Shown piece after piece: positions 25,329 to 33,919 of a stretch of DNA of 64,000 nucleotides. The notes under the pieces are model-generated. The model was not told the origin of the DNA. It saw only the letters and a program-made list of their open reading frames with translations, and did no database searches. The position numbers were made by a program, and so were the translations under genes. Position 1 is the stretch's first letter; each line of letters begins with the position of its first letter. Source of the DNA: Spirochaetales bacterium. GTDB lineage: Bacteria; Spirochaetota; Spirochaetia; Treponematales; Treponemataceae. The DNA is taken from the NCBI GenBank assembly GCA_003252395.1, contig QKEL01000014.1, forward strand, positions 248,001-312,000. Reading direction: 5' to 3'.

Positions 25329-26528
25329 TTACTTCGCGGATTCCATGGCGGCCGCGGCGGCGTTCAGCTGGTCAACGACGGGCTGTCCGTCCCACACGGC
25401 GGCGAAGGCGGCGCCCATGGCCGACCAGTAGGTTCCCATCTGGGGAATGGAGGGCATGGGGAACGCGTACTTGGCCTGGGCGAGGATGCCGGCGCTATAG
25501 GGATCGGAGACGGAGATGTCCTTGCGGGGAGGGATCTGTCCGGTCATGGCGAAGCGCTTCTCGAGCCCGGCCTTGGATGTAATGAAGTCGGCGAAGGCGC
25601 GGGCCTCTTTCTCGTTGTCGGTGTAGGCGCTCACGAAGGCGAGGCGGACGCCGGAGAAGGACTGCGGGGGGGTCTTCTGGCCGGGGAATACCGGGATTTC
25701 GGCGATGCCGAAGTTCACGTTCGCCTTCTTGTAGTCGGCGATCTTCCAGGGACCGGTGATGATCATCGGGGCCTTTCCCTCGATGAAGGAAGAGTTGCAG
25801 AAGTCGCCGGAAAGGTCGGCGGAGGGAACGTCTAGGATATTCTTGCGGAGGTTCTGGAAATAGGTCAGTCCCGCGATCGCTTCCTTGCTGTTGATGTTGT
25901 GCTTGGTGCGGTCGGCGCCGGTGGGGCCGAAGAGGGTCGCGCCGAAGCCGCCCATGAACATGTAGTCGAAATAGGCGTTCGCGGTTTCCCACACGATGGC
26001 GTACTTGTTCTGGCCCTTATCGTTCCAGGTTTTCGCGAAGGCCTCGACTTCCGCCCAGGTCTTGGGGGGGGTCTTCAGGATATCCTTGTTGTAGAACAGG
26101 GCGTAGGTTTCGATCGCCAGGGGATAGCCGTAGGTCTTGCCCTGATAGGCAGAGGCGGTAACGCCCGCGGGAACGAAGCTCTTGGAAAGGTCGTTCGGGT
26201 TCTCGAGCACGTGGCCGCCGGCGACGAGGGCGCCGATATGGTCGTGGGGAGCGACGAATACGTCCGCGCCGACTCCGGCGGGACCGTCAAGCTCGATTTT
26301 CGCCCGTGAATCGACATGGCCGACGGGTTCGTACACGACGGTTACGTTGGGGTTGGCTTTCATGAACTCATCGGCCGCCCACAGCATGAAATCGCTGTCC
26401 ACGCCTTCGGACTCCCATACCTTGAGGGTAATCTTTCCGGCTTTCGATTTGTCGGCGCCGCCGTTCGCGAAGGCGACCGCACCCACGAGGGCAACCATGG
26501 CAAGGACTGCCATAAGTTTCTTCATCAT
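25329..26528 (-). CDS. malE: Maltodextrin-binding protein MalE
   Basis: 399 residues. Signal peptide MMKKLMAVLAMVALVGAVAF followed by ANGG with no lipobox Cys, so a soluble periplasmic solute-binding protein. Mature chain opens KITLKVWESEG and has the family-1 pattern: PNVTVVYEPVGHVDSRAKIE, PLAIETYALFYNKDIL, APMIITGPWKIADYKK (very close to the MalE AMIMNGPWAW motif) and a C-terminal MGTYWSAMGAAFAAVWDGQP segment. Delivers maltodextrins to MalFG. AGGAGG 8 bases before ATG 26526-26528. Own promoter and operator upstream. Confidence 0.96.
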   Translation of the reverse strand: MMKKLMAVLAMVALVGAVAFANGGADKSKAGKITLKVWESEGVDSDFMLWAADEFMKANPNVTVVYEPVGHVDSRAKIELDGPAGVGADVFVAPHDHIGALVAGGHVLENPNDLSKSFVPAGVTASAYQGKTYGYPLAIETYALFYNKDILKTPPKTWAEVEAFAKTWNDKGQNKYAIVWETANAYFDYMFMGGFGATLFGPTGADRTKHNINSKEAIAGLTYFQNLRKNILDVPSADLSGDFCNSSFIEGKAPMIITGPWKIADYKKANVNFGIAEIPVFPGQKTPPQSFSGVRLAFVSAYTDNEKEARAFADFITSKAGLEKRFAMTGQIPPRKDISVSDPYSAGILAQAKYAFPMPSIPQMGTYWSAMGAAFAAVWDGQPVVDQLNAAAAAMESAK

Positions 26529-26570
26529 AATTCTTCCTCCTGATAATTCTTCAATTAACACGTTTGCTTA

Positions 26571-26582
26571 ACCGGTTAATTT
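26571..26582 (-). promoter_or_regulatory. LacI-type operator upstream of malE
   Basis: Perfect palindrome TTAACCGGTTAA, just downstream of a TGCTTA-strand -10 box. Same CCGG centre as operators at 29534 and 36783. Between the pulA stop and malE (26529-26660) I see only this promoter region. Confidence 0.6.
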
Positions 26583-26586
26583 ATGC

Positions 26587-26615
26587 TTAATTTATTTCGA
26601 TCCGGAAGTCAAATC
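26587..26615 (-). promoter_or_regulatory. malE promoter
   Basis: Minus-strand TTGACT (26610-26615), 17-base spacer, TAAGCA (26587-26592). The operator lies immediately downstream, where a repressor would block polymerase. Confidence 0.5.
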
Positions 26616-26660
26616 CGTTTCCGGCATGATTTCCGGCCCACAACCACTCACCGCGGCGCC

Positions 26661-29480
26661 CTATTTCGCGATGCGGAATACCGTCGCGGTGAGGGCGTCC
26701 AGCGTTACCGCGCTCCCGGCGATTTTCACTCCCGCGGGGGACGCGATGCCCTTGACCGAAGCCCCGTTCGCGTCGGCGAAAACCGTCGCGCCGCCCGCGT
26801 CGACCCCGAGCTCGACGGTCATTGGCTTAACGTCGGCGTTCATCGCCACGAACCACCGGCCGTCGGTCCAGTCCAGGGAATAGGCGAGCACCAGGCGGTT
26901 CTCCTCCGGGCAGGGAAGGAGCGTGGCCGCGGCGTTTATCTTCGCCATGTCGCCGACGCGGAATACGTCGTAGGCGCGGCGGAGGGCGATCATTCCCTTG
27001 GTATATTCGAGGACCGAATTCCAGTCGGAATCCAGCTTCCATTCGATCTGGTTGATATTGTCCGCCGAATCGTAGCTGTTGCGGACGAAGTCGCCCACGG
27101 TTTCGTTCTTGGCGCCGGTCACGTTCGGCTTGGTCCGGCCCCGCTCCATGCCGCCGTGCATGAAGGCGATGCCCTGCGAGGTCTGCACGATAAAGTTGCC
27201 GAGCTTTACCCGCCTGACGAGTTCCGCCTTTTGGGCCGGGTCCGACGCCTTCAGGCCGACGTTGTTGGAAATGGCGTCGCGCAGGGTCAGGCCGTCGTGG
27301 GCCGTCAGGTATTGCAGGTTGTCGCCCGGATCGTCGGCCTTGTAGTTCATTTGGGGCTGGCCGAGAACGTTCCGGTAGAACCGCTCGGTATCGGGGGCCT
27401 TCGCGGTGATAAAGCCCTTGGCGGTTTCGTTGAAGCCGCCGGCCTTTACGAGGTCGCGAATTTCGTCGTTGAACACCGCGATAGAGTCGGTCTTGGTCAT
27501 GTACTTTTGGTCCATGCCGCTGGTGCCGGCGGGCCCGTTGTACATTTTCCAGCCCTCTCCCTCGAACAGCGTGTCGGGATTAATCGCCTTCGCGGCGGCG
27601 TAACCGGAGAGTACGGTTTCGGTATCCATGAGGCCCATCAGGTCGAAGCGGAAGCCGTCTACCTTATATTCCCGCGTCCAGTAGGCCAGGGAATCGACGA
27701 TCAGCTTACGGGCCATGACGCGCTCGGTCGCCACGTCGTTGCCGCAGCCCGAGGCCGAGGTAAGCTTGCCCTGGGCGTTGGTGCGGAAGAAATAGCCGGG
27801 AACCACGTCGTCGAGGAAGCTTACCGAGCCCATGTGGTTGTACACCACGTCCAGGAGCACGCCGAGCCCGGCCTTGTGCAGTTCATTGATCAGGGTGCGG
27901 AGTTCGGCCACCCGGGCGTAGGGATCGGCGGCGTTCGAGGAGTACCAGCCTTCGGGGGTGAAGTAATTATGGGGATCGTAGCCCCAATTGTAGTTGTTGC
28001 CGCTAACCGTGCCGGAGCCCTCGTAAGCGGTTTTCGTTTCGTCGGTAAAGTAGAAGTTGAGGACCGGCATGAGCTGCACGTGGGTAATGCCGAGGCTCTT
28101 GAGGTAGGGAATCTTCTCGATGAACGCGAGGTAAGAGCCCGGCGCGGCCTTTACGCCCGAGTCGGGCGAGACCGTGAAGTCGCGCACGGACATTTCGTAG
28201 ATCACCGCGTCTTCCCGCTGGGCGAGTTTGACGTAGGACGCGGTCATGCCGCCTGCGGGATTGGCCCGGGGCGACGCGAGATTGACGATGGCGGCGCGTC
28301 CGTTCCCGCCCTCGTTTTTGTAGGCCGCCATGGAGCGGGCGTACGGGTCGAGAACCGTCACGGTGCCCTTCGCGTTGGTGAGGGTGAAGTCATAGAACAT
28401 GCCGTCGCCGTCGCGCTCGGAGAACGCGCCGGACCAAACGCCCGTCGCCTTGTCCAGGGAAAGCGCGACGGTCGCCGCGGGGGTTTTGTCCGATCCGCCC
28501 GCGTAGAGGTTGGCCGTCGCGGAAGAGGACGTGGGCGCCCACAGGCGGAATTCGACGGACTTGGCGGCCGGGTCGTACAGGGCGCCGAGAACGGCGTTTT
28601 TCCCGGGAACCGCACGGTCGGCGAGCTTTACCGCGAGCTTGGAGGAATCGATATCCTTATCCCCCTCAAATACGGGATTCCGGAGGACCAGGGCGTCGGA
28701 AGGATCGACGGGCTCGGAAAGCTCGATGGTCACGCGCCGCGCGTAGTTTTTGGAAAGGTCGTCGGGGCTTTCGGCGTTATAGGCCTTCGCGATGGAATAC
28801 GTTTTCCCCGATTTGGAAACCACCGAAAAGCCCGAGGGCCCGCCGTCGGTATCCAGGCCGTACCGTCCGCTTAAAAGGAGCTGGATTTTGGTTTCGCTTT
28901 CGAGCGAGGCGGTCATGGCCTTAGGCTTGTATTCCTTGGCCGCGTAGGTAGCCTGATCGCCGGAGAACACGGCGATCACGTTGGAAACGTTGGTATCCCA
29001 CACGCGGTCGTCGTTGCCGTCTTTGTTCCAGCCGGCTTTCTCGCGCACGATGAGCCCCAGCTGACCGTCGGAACCCACGGGCCGAACCCCCAGGTCAGAG
29101 CCGTCGAGCTTAAAGCGCATGTAGCCGATACCGTCCTGGACGGTCCACTCTTGGGTATTCGGCCAGGCCGCGCCGCCGTCGCCGCCGGGAACGGCCCAAA
29201 GCCAAAGGGCCCACTTGTCATAGCTTTTGTCGGGGCGGACATAGTATATAACGAGCTCATCCGCGGCGGGATTGAGTTTCGAGTTCAAGGCGATTACGGC
29301 AGGAAGTCCCGCGGGGGCGGCATTCTCGAAGGTACCCGGCTCGGCGGAAAGAGAACCCGCGGGAGCCTGTTTGCCGGCGGTATTGCCGCCCGAGGCTTGG
29401 GCTCCGGACGCGCAGGAAAACGCTGTCGCAACGAAGAGCGCGAGTCCTACCAACGCCCAAGGGCGCACGGTCTTTTTCAT
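26661..29480 (-). CDS. pulA: Type I pullulanase lipoprotein
   Basis: 939 residues from ATG 29478-29480 (GGAGG 6 bases ahead; an in-frame ATG four codons upstream lacks a site). Lipobox TAFSC at residue 23. After a Gly/Ala spacer comes a CBM41-like starch-binding domain (VIYYVRPDKSYDKWALWLWA), a beta-rich region, a CBM48-like segment (FRLWAPTSSSATANLYAGG) and the GH13 barrel. The type I pullulanase signature YNWGYDPHNYF is present. Catalytic residues: Asp in GFRFDLMGLM (about 613), Glu in FEGEGW (about 641), Asp in LTAHDGL (about 727). Cuts alpha-1,6 branches of amylopectin, glycogen or pullulan, giving linear dextrins for MalE. Three operator-like sites overlap its promoter. Confidence 0.95.
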   Translation of the reverse strand: MKKTVRPWALVGLALFVATAFSCASGAQASGGNTAGKQAPAGSLSAEPGTFENAAPAGLPAVIALNSKLNPAADELVIYYVRPDKSYDKWALWLWAVPGGDGGAAWPNTQEWTVQDGIGYMRFKLDGSDLGVRPVGSDGQLGLIVREKAGWNKDGNDDRVWDTNVSNVIAVFSGDQATYAAKEYKPKAMTASLESETKIQLLLSGRYGLDTDGGPSGFSVVSKSGKTYSIAKAYNAESPDDLSKNYARRVTIELSEPVDPSDALVLRNPVFEGDKDIDSSKLAVKLADRAVPGKNAVLGALYDPAAKSVEFRLWAPTSSSATANLYAGGSDKTPAATVALSLDKATGVWSGAFSERDGDGMFYDFTLTNAKGTVTVLDPYARSMAAYKNEGGNGRAAIVNLASPRANPAGGMTASYVKLAQREDAVIYEMSVRDFTVSPDSGVKAAPGSYLAFIEKIPYLKSLGITHVQLMPVLNFYFTDETKTAYEGSGTVSGNNYNWGYDPHNYFTPEGWYSSNAADPYARVAELRTLINELHKAGLGVLLDVVYNHMGSVSFLDDVVPGYFFRTNAQGKLTSASGCGNDVATERVMARKLIVDSLAYWTREYKVDGFRFDLMGLMDTETVLSGYAAAKAINPDTLFEGEGWKMYNGPAGTSGMDQKYMTKTDSIAVFNDEIRDLVKAGGFNETAKGFITAKAPDTERFYRNVLGQPQMNYKADDPGDNLQYLTAHDGLTLRDAISNNVGLKASDPAQKAELVRRVKLGNFIVQTSQGIAFMHGGMERGRTKPNVTGAKNETVGDFVRNSYDSADNINQIEWKLDSDWNSVLEYTKGMIALRRAYDVFRVGDMAKINAAATLLPCPEENRLVLAYSLDWTDGRWFVAMNADVKPMTVELGVDAGGATVFADANGASVKGIASPAGVKIAGSAVTLDALTATVFRIAK

Positions 29481-29496
29481 AAATTCCTCCATAAGG

Positions 29497-29543
29497 ACCG
29501 GTTTAGTATAACAGTTTATTAAACCGTTTTAATAAACCGGTTT
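29497..29543 (-). promoter_or_regulatory. Cluster of starch operators over the pulA promoter
   Basis: AAACCGGTTT (29534-29543, perfect palindrome), TTAAACCGTTTTAA (29519-29532, one base off) and ACCGGTTTA (29497-29505, a half-and-half site). A minus-strand TATACT -10 box at 29507-29512 lies among them. Spacing of about 15 bases between the first two centres. Confidence 0.65.
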
Positions 29544-29624
29544 TATAACAATATCAGCACTTAGCGGTTTCATGCAACTTATTTCGCATAAAATCCGGAA
29601 AGTTTTTTACCGCGCAACGCGCGG

Positions 29625-31817
29625 TCAATGGATCGAAACCGTTTTTTGCGTGAAATTAAAGGTAAACGTATAGTATCCCGACGCGGATGGGGTAAAGAAC
29701 GCATTGTTACCCGTCGCGATAAGGGGCAAGGGTGTGCTTCCCGACGGATCCACGGTCGCGTTTCCCGATTCAGCGCCCCAATTCTGGCCCGCGGGCCATT
29801 GGGAATCGGCTCCGCTGGCGTCAAACTTGAACGAGTATACGGTATGCGCCGTCAGCGGGACCACGACCGTCCACGCGTCATCCGTACCGATCGGGGTCCG
29901 ACTCATGGGAAGGTCGACGCCCCACGCATTCATGCTTCCCCGCAGGTACATGGCGGCCGCGGGGCTTTCCTGGTTTACCGCGGGGAGCGGCGGCGGCAAG
30001 ACCGTACCGATTCGGTAAAGGCGCGCTGCCCAGGGGCCCAGCTCCGTAATCGTCAACACTCCGCTTTCCCAGGAAACGCCCGACGGGTCGCCGAATAGCG
30101 GCGTGCAGAAATCGCCCGGATCGAGCCCGGCGAGATCGATTTCGAAGGGGCCATACTGCCTGAACGGCCGGAGCCCGAAGACGCAGACGATGGTCTCGTC
30201 GGCGGTCGAGAGGGCGTATGCCATGAGCCCTTCCGGCAAAACGGAGCCGTCCGGAGCGGCCAGAAGGGTTACCGAACCTCGCCTGAGGGCGGGCGACGCC
30301 CGGCGCAATTCCAAGAGCGCCTTATGAAAGGCCAGGAGGGAATCGGCGTCGCCGCCCTGAAGCGTCGCCGCCGCCCAATCGAGGGGATAGCGCAGGCGGA
30401 CGTCCTCATTGGTGTATCCCGGCGCGTCCTTCTGGCCGATCTCGTTTCCGTAATAGATGAAGGGAACCGTGGGGCGGGCCAGGGAAAGGGCGGTCGCGAG
30501 GCGCAGGGCATACGGATCGGCATAGAGCGAGGCGGGACGCGAAGAAAGGTTGTCGTGATTGCTCAGGAAGGAGGCGACGGCCCCGGAATCGGCGCGCCCG
30601 GTTCCCGTGTAAAGGGAACGGCCCGGGGCGTCGCTGGCGAAGTTTATCGCCCAATTCACCTGGCCCGCGAAATCGAAATCGAAAAGCATGGAAAACTCTT
30701 GGCTTTCGCCCGTACCGAAATAGGATTCCAGGAGGGGGCGGTCGCCGTTGATCCAGGCCTCGCCTACCATGAGTTTCGGAAACCCCAACGCGGCGTAGGC
30801 GTCGACTACCTCGGAACGCAGTTCGGAGAACCAGGCGTGGGTGCCCGGGGTGTCCGCCCAGGCAGAGGGTTCCTCCATCAGGTACCGTACCGCGTCGACC
30901 CGCATGCCGTCGAAGCCCCGGTTGAGCCAATAGCGGGCTACGTTTTTCATTTCTTCCCGCACTTCCCGGTTTCGGTAATTGAGGTCGGGCATGCCGCCCC
31001 AAAAGGGGGCATAGTAGTATTGCCCGCGCTCGGCGTTTGCGTGCCAGGTGGAGTCGCTGCCCATGGGGCTCCAGTACAGGAGGGAGTCCTGCCACAGGTA
31101 CCAGTCGCCCTTCCCGAGCGAGCCGGATTCCGCGTCGGCTACGGACGCCAGAAACCAGGGGTGGGACGACGACGTATGGTTGGGCACGAAGTCGAATATG
31201 ACCTTCATGCCGCGGTCGTGCGCGGCGCTCAGCAATTCGGAAAGATCCGTTTCGTCGCCGAAATAGGGGTTGATTGAATAGTAATCCACGGTATCGTAGC
31301 CGTGCATATTGGACGAGGCGGCCTTTCCCTTGTACGCGCAGTCGAAGATCGGGGAGAGCCATATCGCGTCGCAGCCAAGCCCCTCCTGAATATAGCCGAG
31401 CTTGTCGGTTACCCCGTCCAGGTCGCCGCAGCCGTCGCCGTCGGAATCGTTGAAGGATTTCACCCATACGTGATAAAAGGCCGAGTCGCGATACCAGTCG
31501 GCGGAAAGGCCCGCGGACTGATTCTGAAGGCTCTCCGCGGTAATGGGGGAGTCGTGGGGGCTCACGTAGTTCTCGTCTCCCGTCCAGGCCCACAGCGGGG
31601 TCTCGGCGGCCGTATCCGCGATCGGTTTCTCCGCATGGCCGGCGGAACAGGCGGAAAGGAGAATGATTGCCAGGAGGGCGAGCGCGCTGGTCTGGACGAA
31701 ACGCGACGCGTGGATGCGGGGCGCGTTGATGCCGGGCGCGTTGATGCGGGGCATGGCGATGCCGGGCGCCGCGCGATTTCTGCGAGGAAGCTCTATGAGA
31801 GGGCGACGGGAGAGCAT
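29625..31817 (-). CDS. GH13 alpha-amylase lipoprotein with C-terminal binding domain (amylase B)
   Basis: 730 residues. Long basic N-terminus with a small repeat (NAPGINAPRIHAS), then a hydrophobic stretch and lipobox LLSAC at about residue 57. GH13 motifs: DFVPNHTSSSHPWF, GFDGMRVDAVRYLM (nucleophile Asp), VGEAWINGD (Glu) and FLSNHDNLSSR (Asp). It is a close tandem paralogue of amylase A upstream, differing by an extra C-terminal domain of about 100 residues (YLRGSMNAWG ... YYTFTFNF) that resembles small starch-binding beta-sandwiches of E-set type. ATG 31815-31817 shares bases with the amylase A stop (TGATG), so the pair is translationally coupled. A short hairpin (29609-29625) covers the stop, with no T run. 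Confidence 0.93.
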   Translation of the reverse strand: MLSRRPLIELPRRNRAAPGIAMPRINAPGINAPRIHASRFVQTSALALLAIILLSACSAGHAEKPIADTAAETPLWAWTGDENYVSPHDSPITAESLQNQSAGLSADWYRDSAFYHVWVKSFNDSDGDGCGDLDGVTDKLGYIQEGLGCDAIWLSPIFDCAYKGKAASSNMHGYDTVDYYSINPYFGDETDLSELLSAAHDRGMKVIFDFVPNHTSSSHPWFLASVADAESGSLGKGDWYLWQDSLLYWSPMGSDSTWHANAERGQYYYAPFWGGMPDLNYRNREVREEMKNVARYWLNRGFDGMRVDAVRYLMEEPSAWADTPGTHAWFSELRSEVVDAYAALGFPKLMVGEAWINGDRPLLESYFGTGESQEFSMLFDFDFAGQVNWAINFASDAPGRSLYTGTGRADSGAVASFLSNHDNLSSRPASLYADPYALRLATALSLARPTVPFIYYGNEIGQKDAPGYTNEDVRLRYPLDWAAATLQGGDADSLLAFHKALLELRRASPALRRGSVTLLAAPDGSVLPEGLMAYALSTADETIVCVFGLRPFRQYGPFEIDLAGLDPGDFCTPLFGDPSGVSWESGVLTITELGPWAARLYRIGTVLPPPLPAVNQESPAAAMYLRGSMNAWGVDLPMSRTPIGTDDAWTVVVPLTAHTVYSFKFDASGADSQWPAGQNWGAESGNATVDPSGSTPLPLIATGNNAFFTPSASGYYTFTFNFTQKTVSIH

Positions 31818-33637
31818 CAGAAGGCCTTATAAACGGCGAAGCCGTATCGTCCCAAGCGACCGTCGGGGGCATCGATAGAATTCGCCGGTTCGGCTCCGAT
31901 CCCGCTTTCGTAGAGCGGAACCAACCGGGAAGCCCCCAGGGCACGCGCGACCAGGTCGGATACCCCGGTAACGGATTCCGGAGCGAGGTTGAACACGCAG
32001 ACGACCTTCTCGCCCTCGGTTTCAGCGGTCCAAGCTCCCAAGGGGAGCCCCCCCAGGGAAGGCGAGCCGAGGTCCAGCCGAGTCCATACGCCCCGGCGAA
32101 GGGCGGGATGCGCGGCGCGCAAGGTTAAAAGGTCCTTATGCAGGGCGAGAAGCGAATCGGGCGATTTCGCCTGCGCCGCCTGGGAAGCCCAGTCGAAGGG
32201 CTGCCGGAGCCGGATATCCTGGCCGGCCTTTCCCTTTTGGTCCTGTTGGCCGATCTCGTTCCCGTAATACACGAAGGGCGTTGCGGGCATGAGGAGCGAG
32301 AGGGCGCTGGCGGCCCGGAGCTGATCCGGGTCACGGTAAGCCGTGCCCGGCCGGTCGGAAAGGTTGTCGTGGTTGCTGAGGAAGACCGCCAGGCGCGCGC
32401 CCCGCGGGCTGCCTTCCCTGGCCGCGAAGCCGCCCTGAAAGAGGGCCATGTTCCGGTTTTTTACCGCCATGGCGACCTTTCCCGAAAAGTCGAAATCGAA
32501 GAGCATGTTGAACTCGGGGGCGGTATTCGAGCCGAAATAGGACTCGAGGCGGGGACGGTCGCCGTTGATCCAGGCCTCGCCCACCATGAATTTCGGGACG
32601 CCCAATTCGGCGTACCGGTCCACCACCTCGGCGCGCAGCTCGCCCCAGAACGCATGGGTGCCTTTCGTGTCCGCCGTTCCCGCGGCCCCGGGACCGTCTT
32701 CCAGGAGATAGCGGACGGCGTCGATCCTCAGTCCGTCGAAGCCGAAGTCGAGCCAGTACCGGGCGACGTTTTTCATCTCCTCGCGGACTTCGCGGTTGTT
32801 GAAGTTCAGGTCGGGCATGCCGCTCCAAAAGGCGCCGTAATAGTAGGACTGGCGCATGTCGCTCCGGTACCAGGTATTCGCGTTGCCCATGGGCGACCAG
32901 GGGAGCTTTTTGTCGTTCCACAGGTACCAATCCTTTTTTTCGGGGTCAAAGCCGACGGATTGCAAAAACCAGGGATGGGCGTTCGAGGTATGGTTGGGAA
33001 CGAAGTCAAAGATGACTTTCATGCCCCGCCTGTGCGCCGCGGCGAGCAGTTCCGCGAGCTGCTCCTTGTTGCCGAAGTAGTCGTTTACCTCGTAGTAGTC
33101 AATCGTGTCGTAGCCGTGCATGTTGAAGTCCGGCGAGGACCCCTTGCCCCCGCAGTCGAAGATCGGCGAAAGCCATATAGCGTCGCAGCCGACTTCGTCC
33201 TTTATGTAGTCGAGTTTCGCGGTAATGCCCCGGAAGTCCCCTACCCCGTCGCCGTCGAAGTCGCTGAAGGATTTGACCCATACGTGGTAAAAGGACGAGT
33301 CGACCCACCAATCGGGTGCAAGACCGACCGATTGGTTTTCGAGGGAGTCCCGATCGATGGACGCGTGGCGCGGGCTCCGATAATTCGGGTCGCCGGTGAC
33401 GGCGAAAAGGCGCGCGGGCGCGCCGGCCGAAGGGCCGGAAGCCGCCGCGCTTTGCGCGGAAGCGCCCTGGCCTGCGGGAGAAGCGTCCCTGGAGCCGCCG
33501 GCAAAGGCGGGACCCGAAAGAAGGCAAAGCGTGAGCCACACGCAAAACCAGGGAAGCCTGCATGGGATAAAGCGTATTGAAATACCCCCCGATCGCTCGC
33601 GGCGGGCCCGTTCGCCCGAATTTCTTATTGACGGCAT
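31817..33637 (-). CDS. GH13 alpha-amylase, secreted (amylase A)
   Basis: 606 residues from ATG 33635-33637, taken because GGAG lies 6 bases ahead; a longer frame reaching 33916 has no signal sequence until after this point. Basic N-terminus, hydrophobic core WFCVWLTLCLLSGPAFA, then a Ser/Ala/Gly spacer. GH13 motifs: DFVPNHTSNAHPWF, GFDGLRIDAVRYLLED, VGEAWINGD, FLSNHDNLSDR. The residues before the barrel (NYRSPRHASIDRDSLENQS) are also found in amylase B (NYVSPHDSPITAESLQNQS), showing recent duplication. Probably exported and possibly membrane-retained by an uncleaved signal. Cleaves alpha-1,4 glucan. Confidence 0.92.
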   Translation of the reverse strand: MPSIRNSGERARRERSGGISIRFIPCRLPWFCVWLTLCLLSGPAFAGGSRDASPAGQGASAQSAAASGPSAGAPARLFAVTGDPNYRSPRHASIDRDSLENQSVGLAPDWWVDSSFYHVWVKSFSDFDGDGVGDFRGITAKLDYIKDEVGCDAIWLSPIFDCGGKGSSPDFNMHGYDTIDYYEVNDYFGNKEQLAELLAAAHRRGMKVIFDFVPNHTSNAHPWFLQSVGFDPEKKDWYLWNDKKLPWSPMGNANTWYRSDMRQSYYYGAFWSGMPDLNFNNREVREEMKNVARYWLDFGFDGLRIDAVRYLLEDGPGAAGTADTKGTHAFWGELRAEVVDRYAELGVPKFMVGEAWINGDRPRLESYFGSNTAPEFNMLFDFDFSGKVAMAVKNRNMALFQGGFAAREGSPRGARLAVFLSNHDNLSDRPGTAYRDPDQLRAASALSLLMPATPFVYYGNEIGQQDQKGKAGQDIRLRQPFDWASQAAQAKSPDSLLALHKDLLTLRAAHPALRRGVWTRLDLGSPSLGGLPLGAWTAETEGEKVVCVFNLAPESVTGVSDLVARALGASRLVPLYESGIGAEPANSIDAPDGRLGRYGFAVYKAF

Positions 33638-33919
33638 TGGTCGCTCCATTGAATCAAATGAATAAAGAGGAAGCATGGGGCCATGCTTCCTCTGAAATGA
33701 AGAACGCTCTTGCACAGTGTTCTTTATTTGCCCCTTCTGACGGAAACTCTCACACACAGGATCATTATCGCGGAAGGCGCGGGAGCGGATCCCGGTCGGA
33801 CCCGGCATACACCCTTTCGGAATCAGCTCCCGCGCGCGCCGCGCGCGGCCCGCCCCGAGCCAAGCGGCGCAAGGGCGGGAAAGTACGGAGGATCGCCGTG
33901 CGACGACCCGCCGCATGCA
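33638..33919 (-). other. 282-base leader/gap before amylase A
   Basis: No gene supported. Holds a G/C palindrome of alternating CG bases near 33835-33860, a weak AAGAAC ... GTTCTT stem and the strong hairpin at 33666-33693. No clear promoter found, so it may be a transcribed spacer between the lipoprotein gene and the amylases. Confidence 0.5.
33666..33693 (-). terminator. Perfect 13-pair hairpin upstream of amylase A
   Basis: AGAGGAAGCATGG and its exact complement around a 2-base centre, followed on the minus strand by TTTATTCATTT. The T run is broken, so it is either a weak terminator of the porin-lipoprotein transcript or an attenuator 29 bases before the amylase A start. Confidence 0.6.

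Noticed and set aside
26583..28874. Very long plus-strand open frame (763 codons) opposite pulA
   Set aside because: Antisense shadow of a high-G+C gene. It has no ribosome site, no recognisable domain and biased Arg/Gly/Val content, while the minus strand encodes a complete pullulanase.
29609..29625. Terminator at the amylase B stop
   Set aside because: The stem ACCGCGC/GCGCGGT is followed by A, not T, on the transcribed strand.
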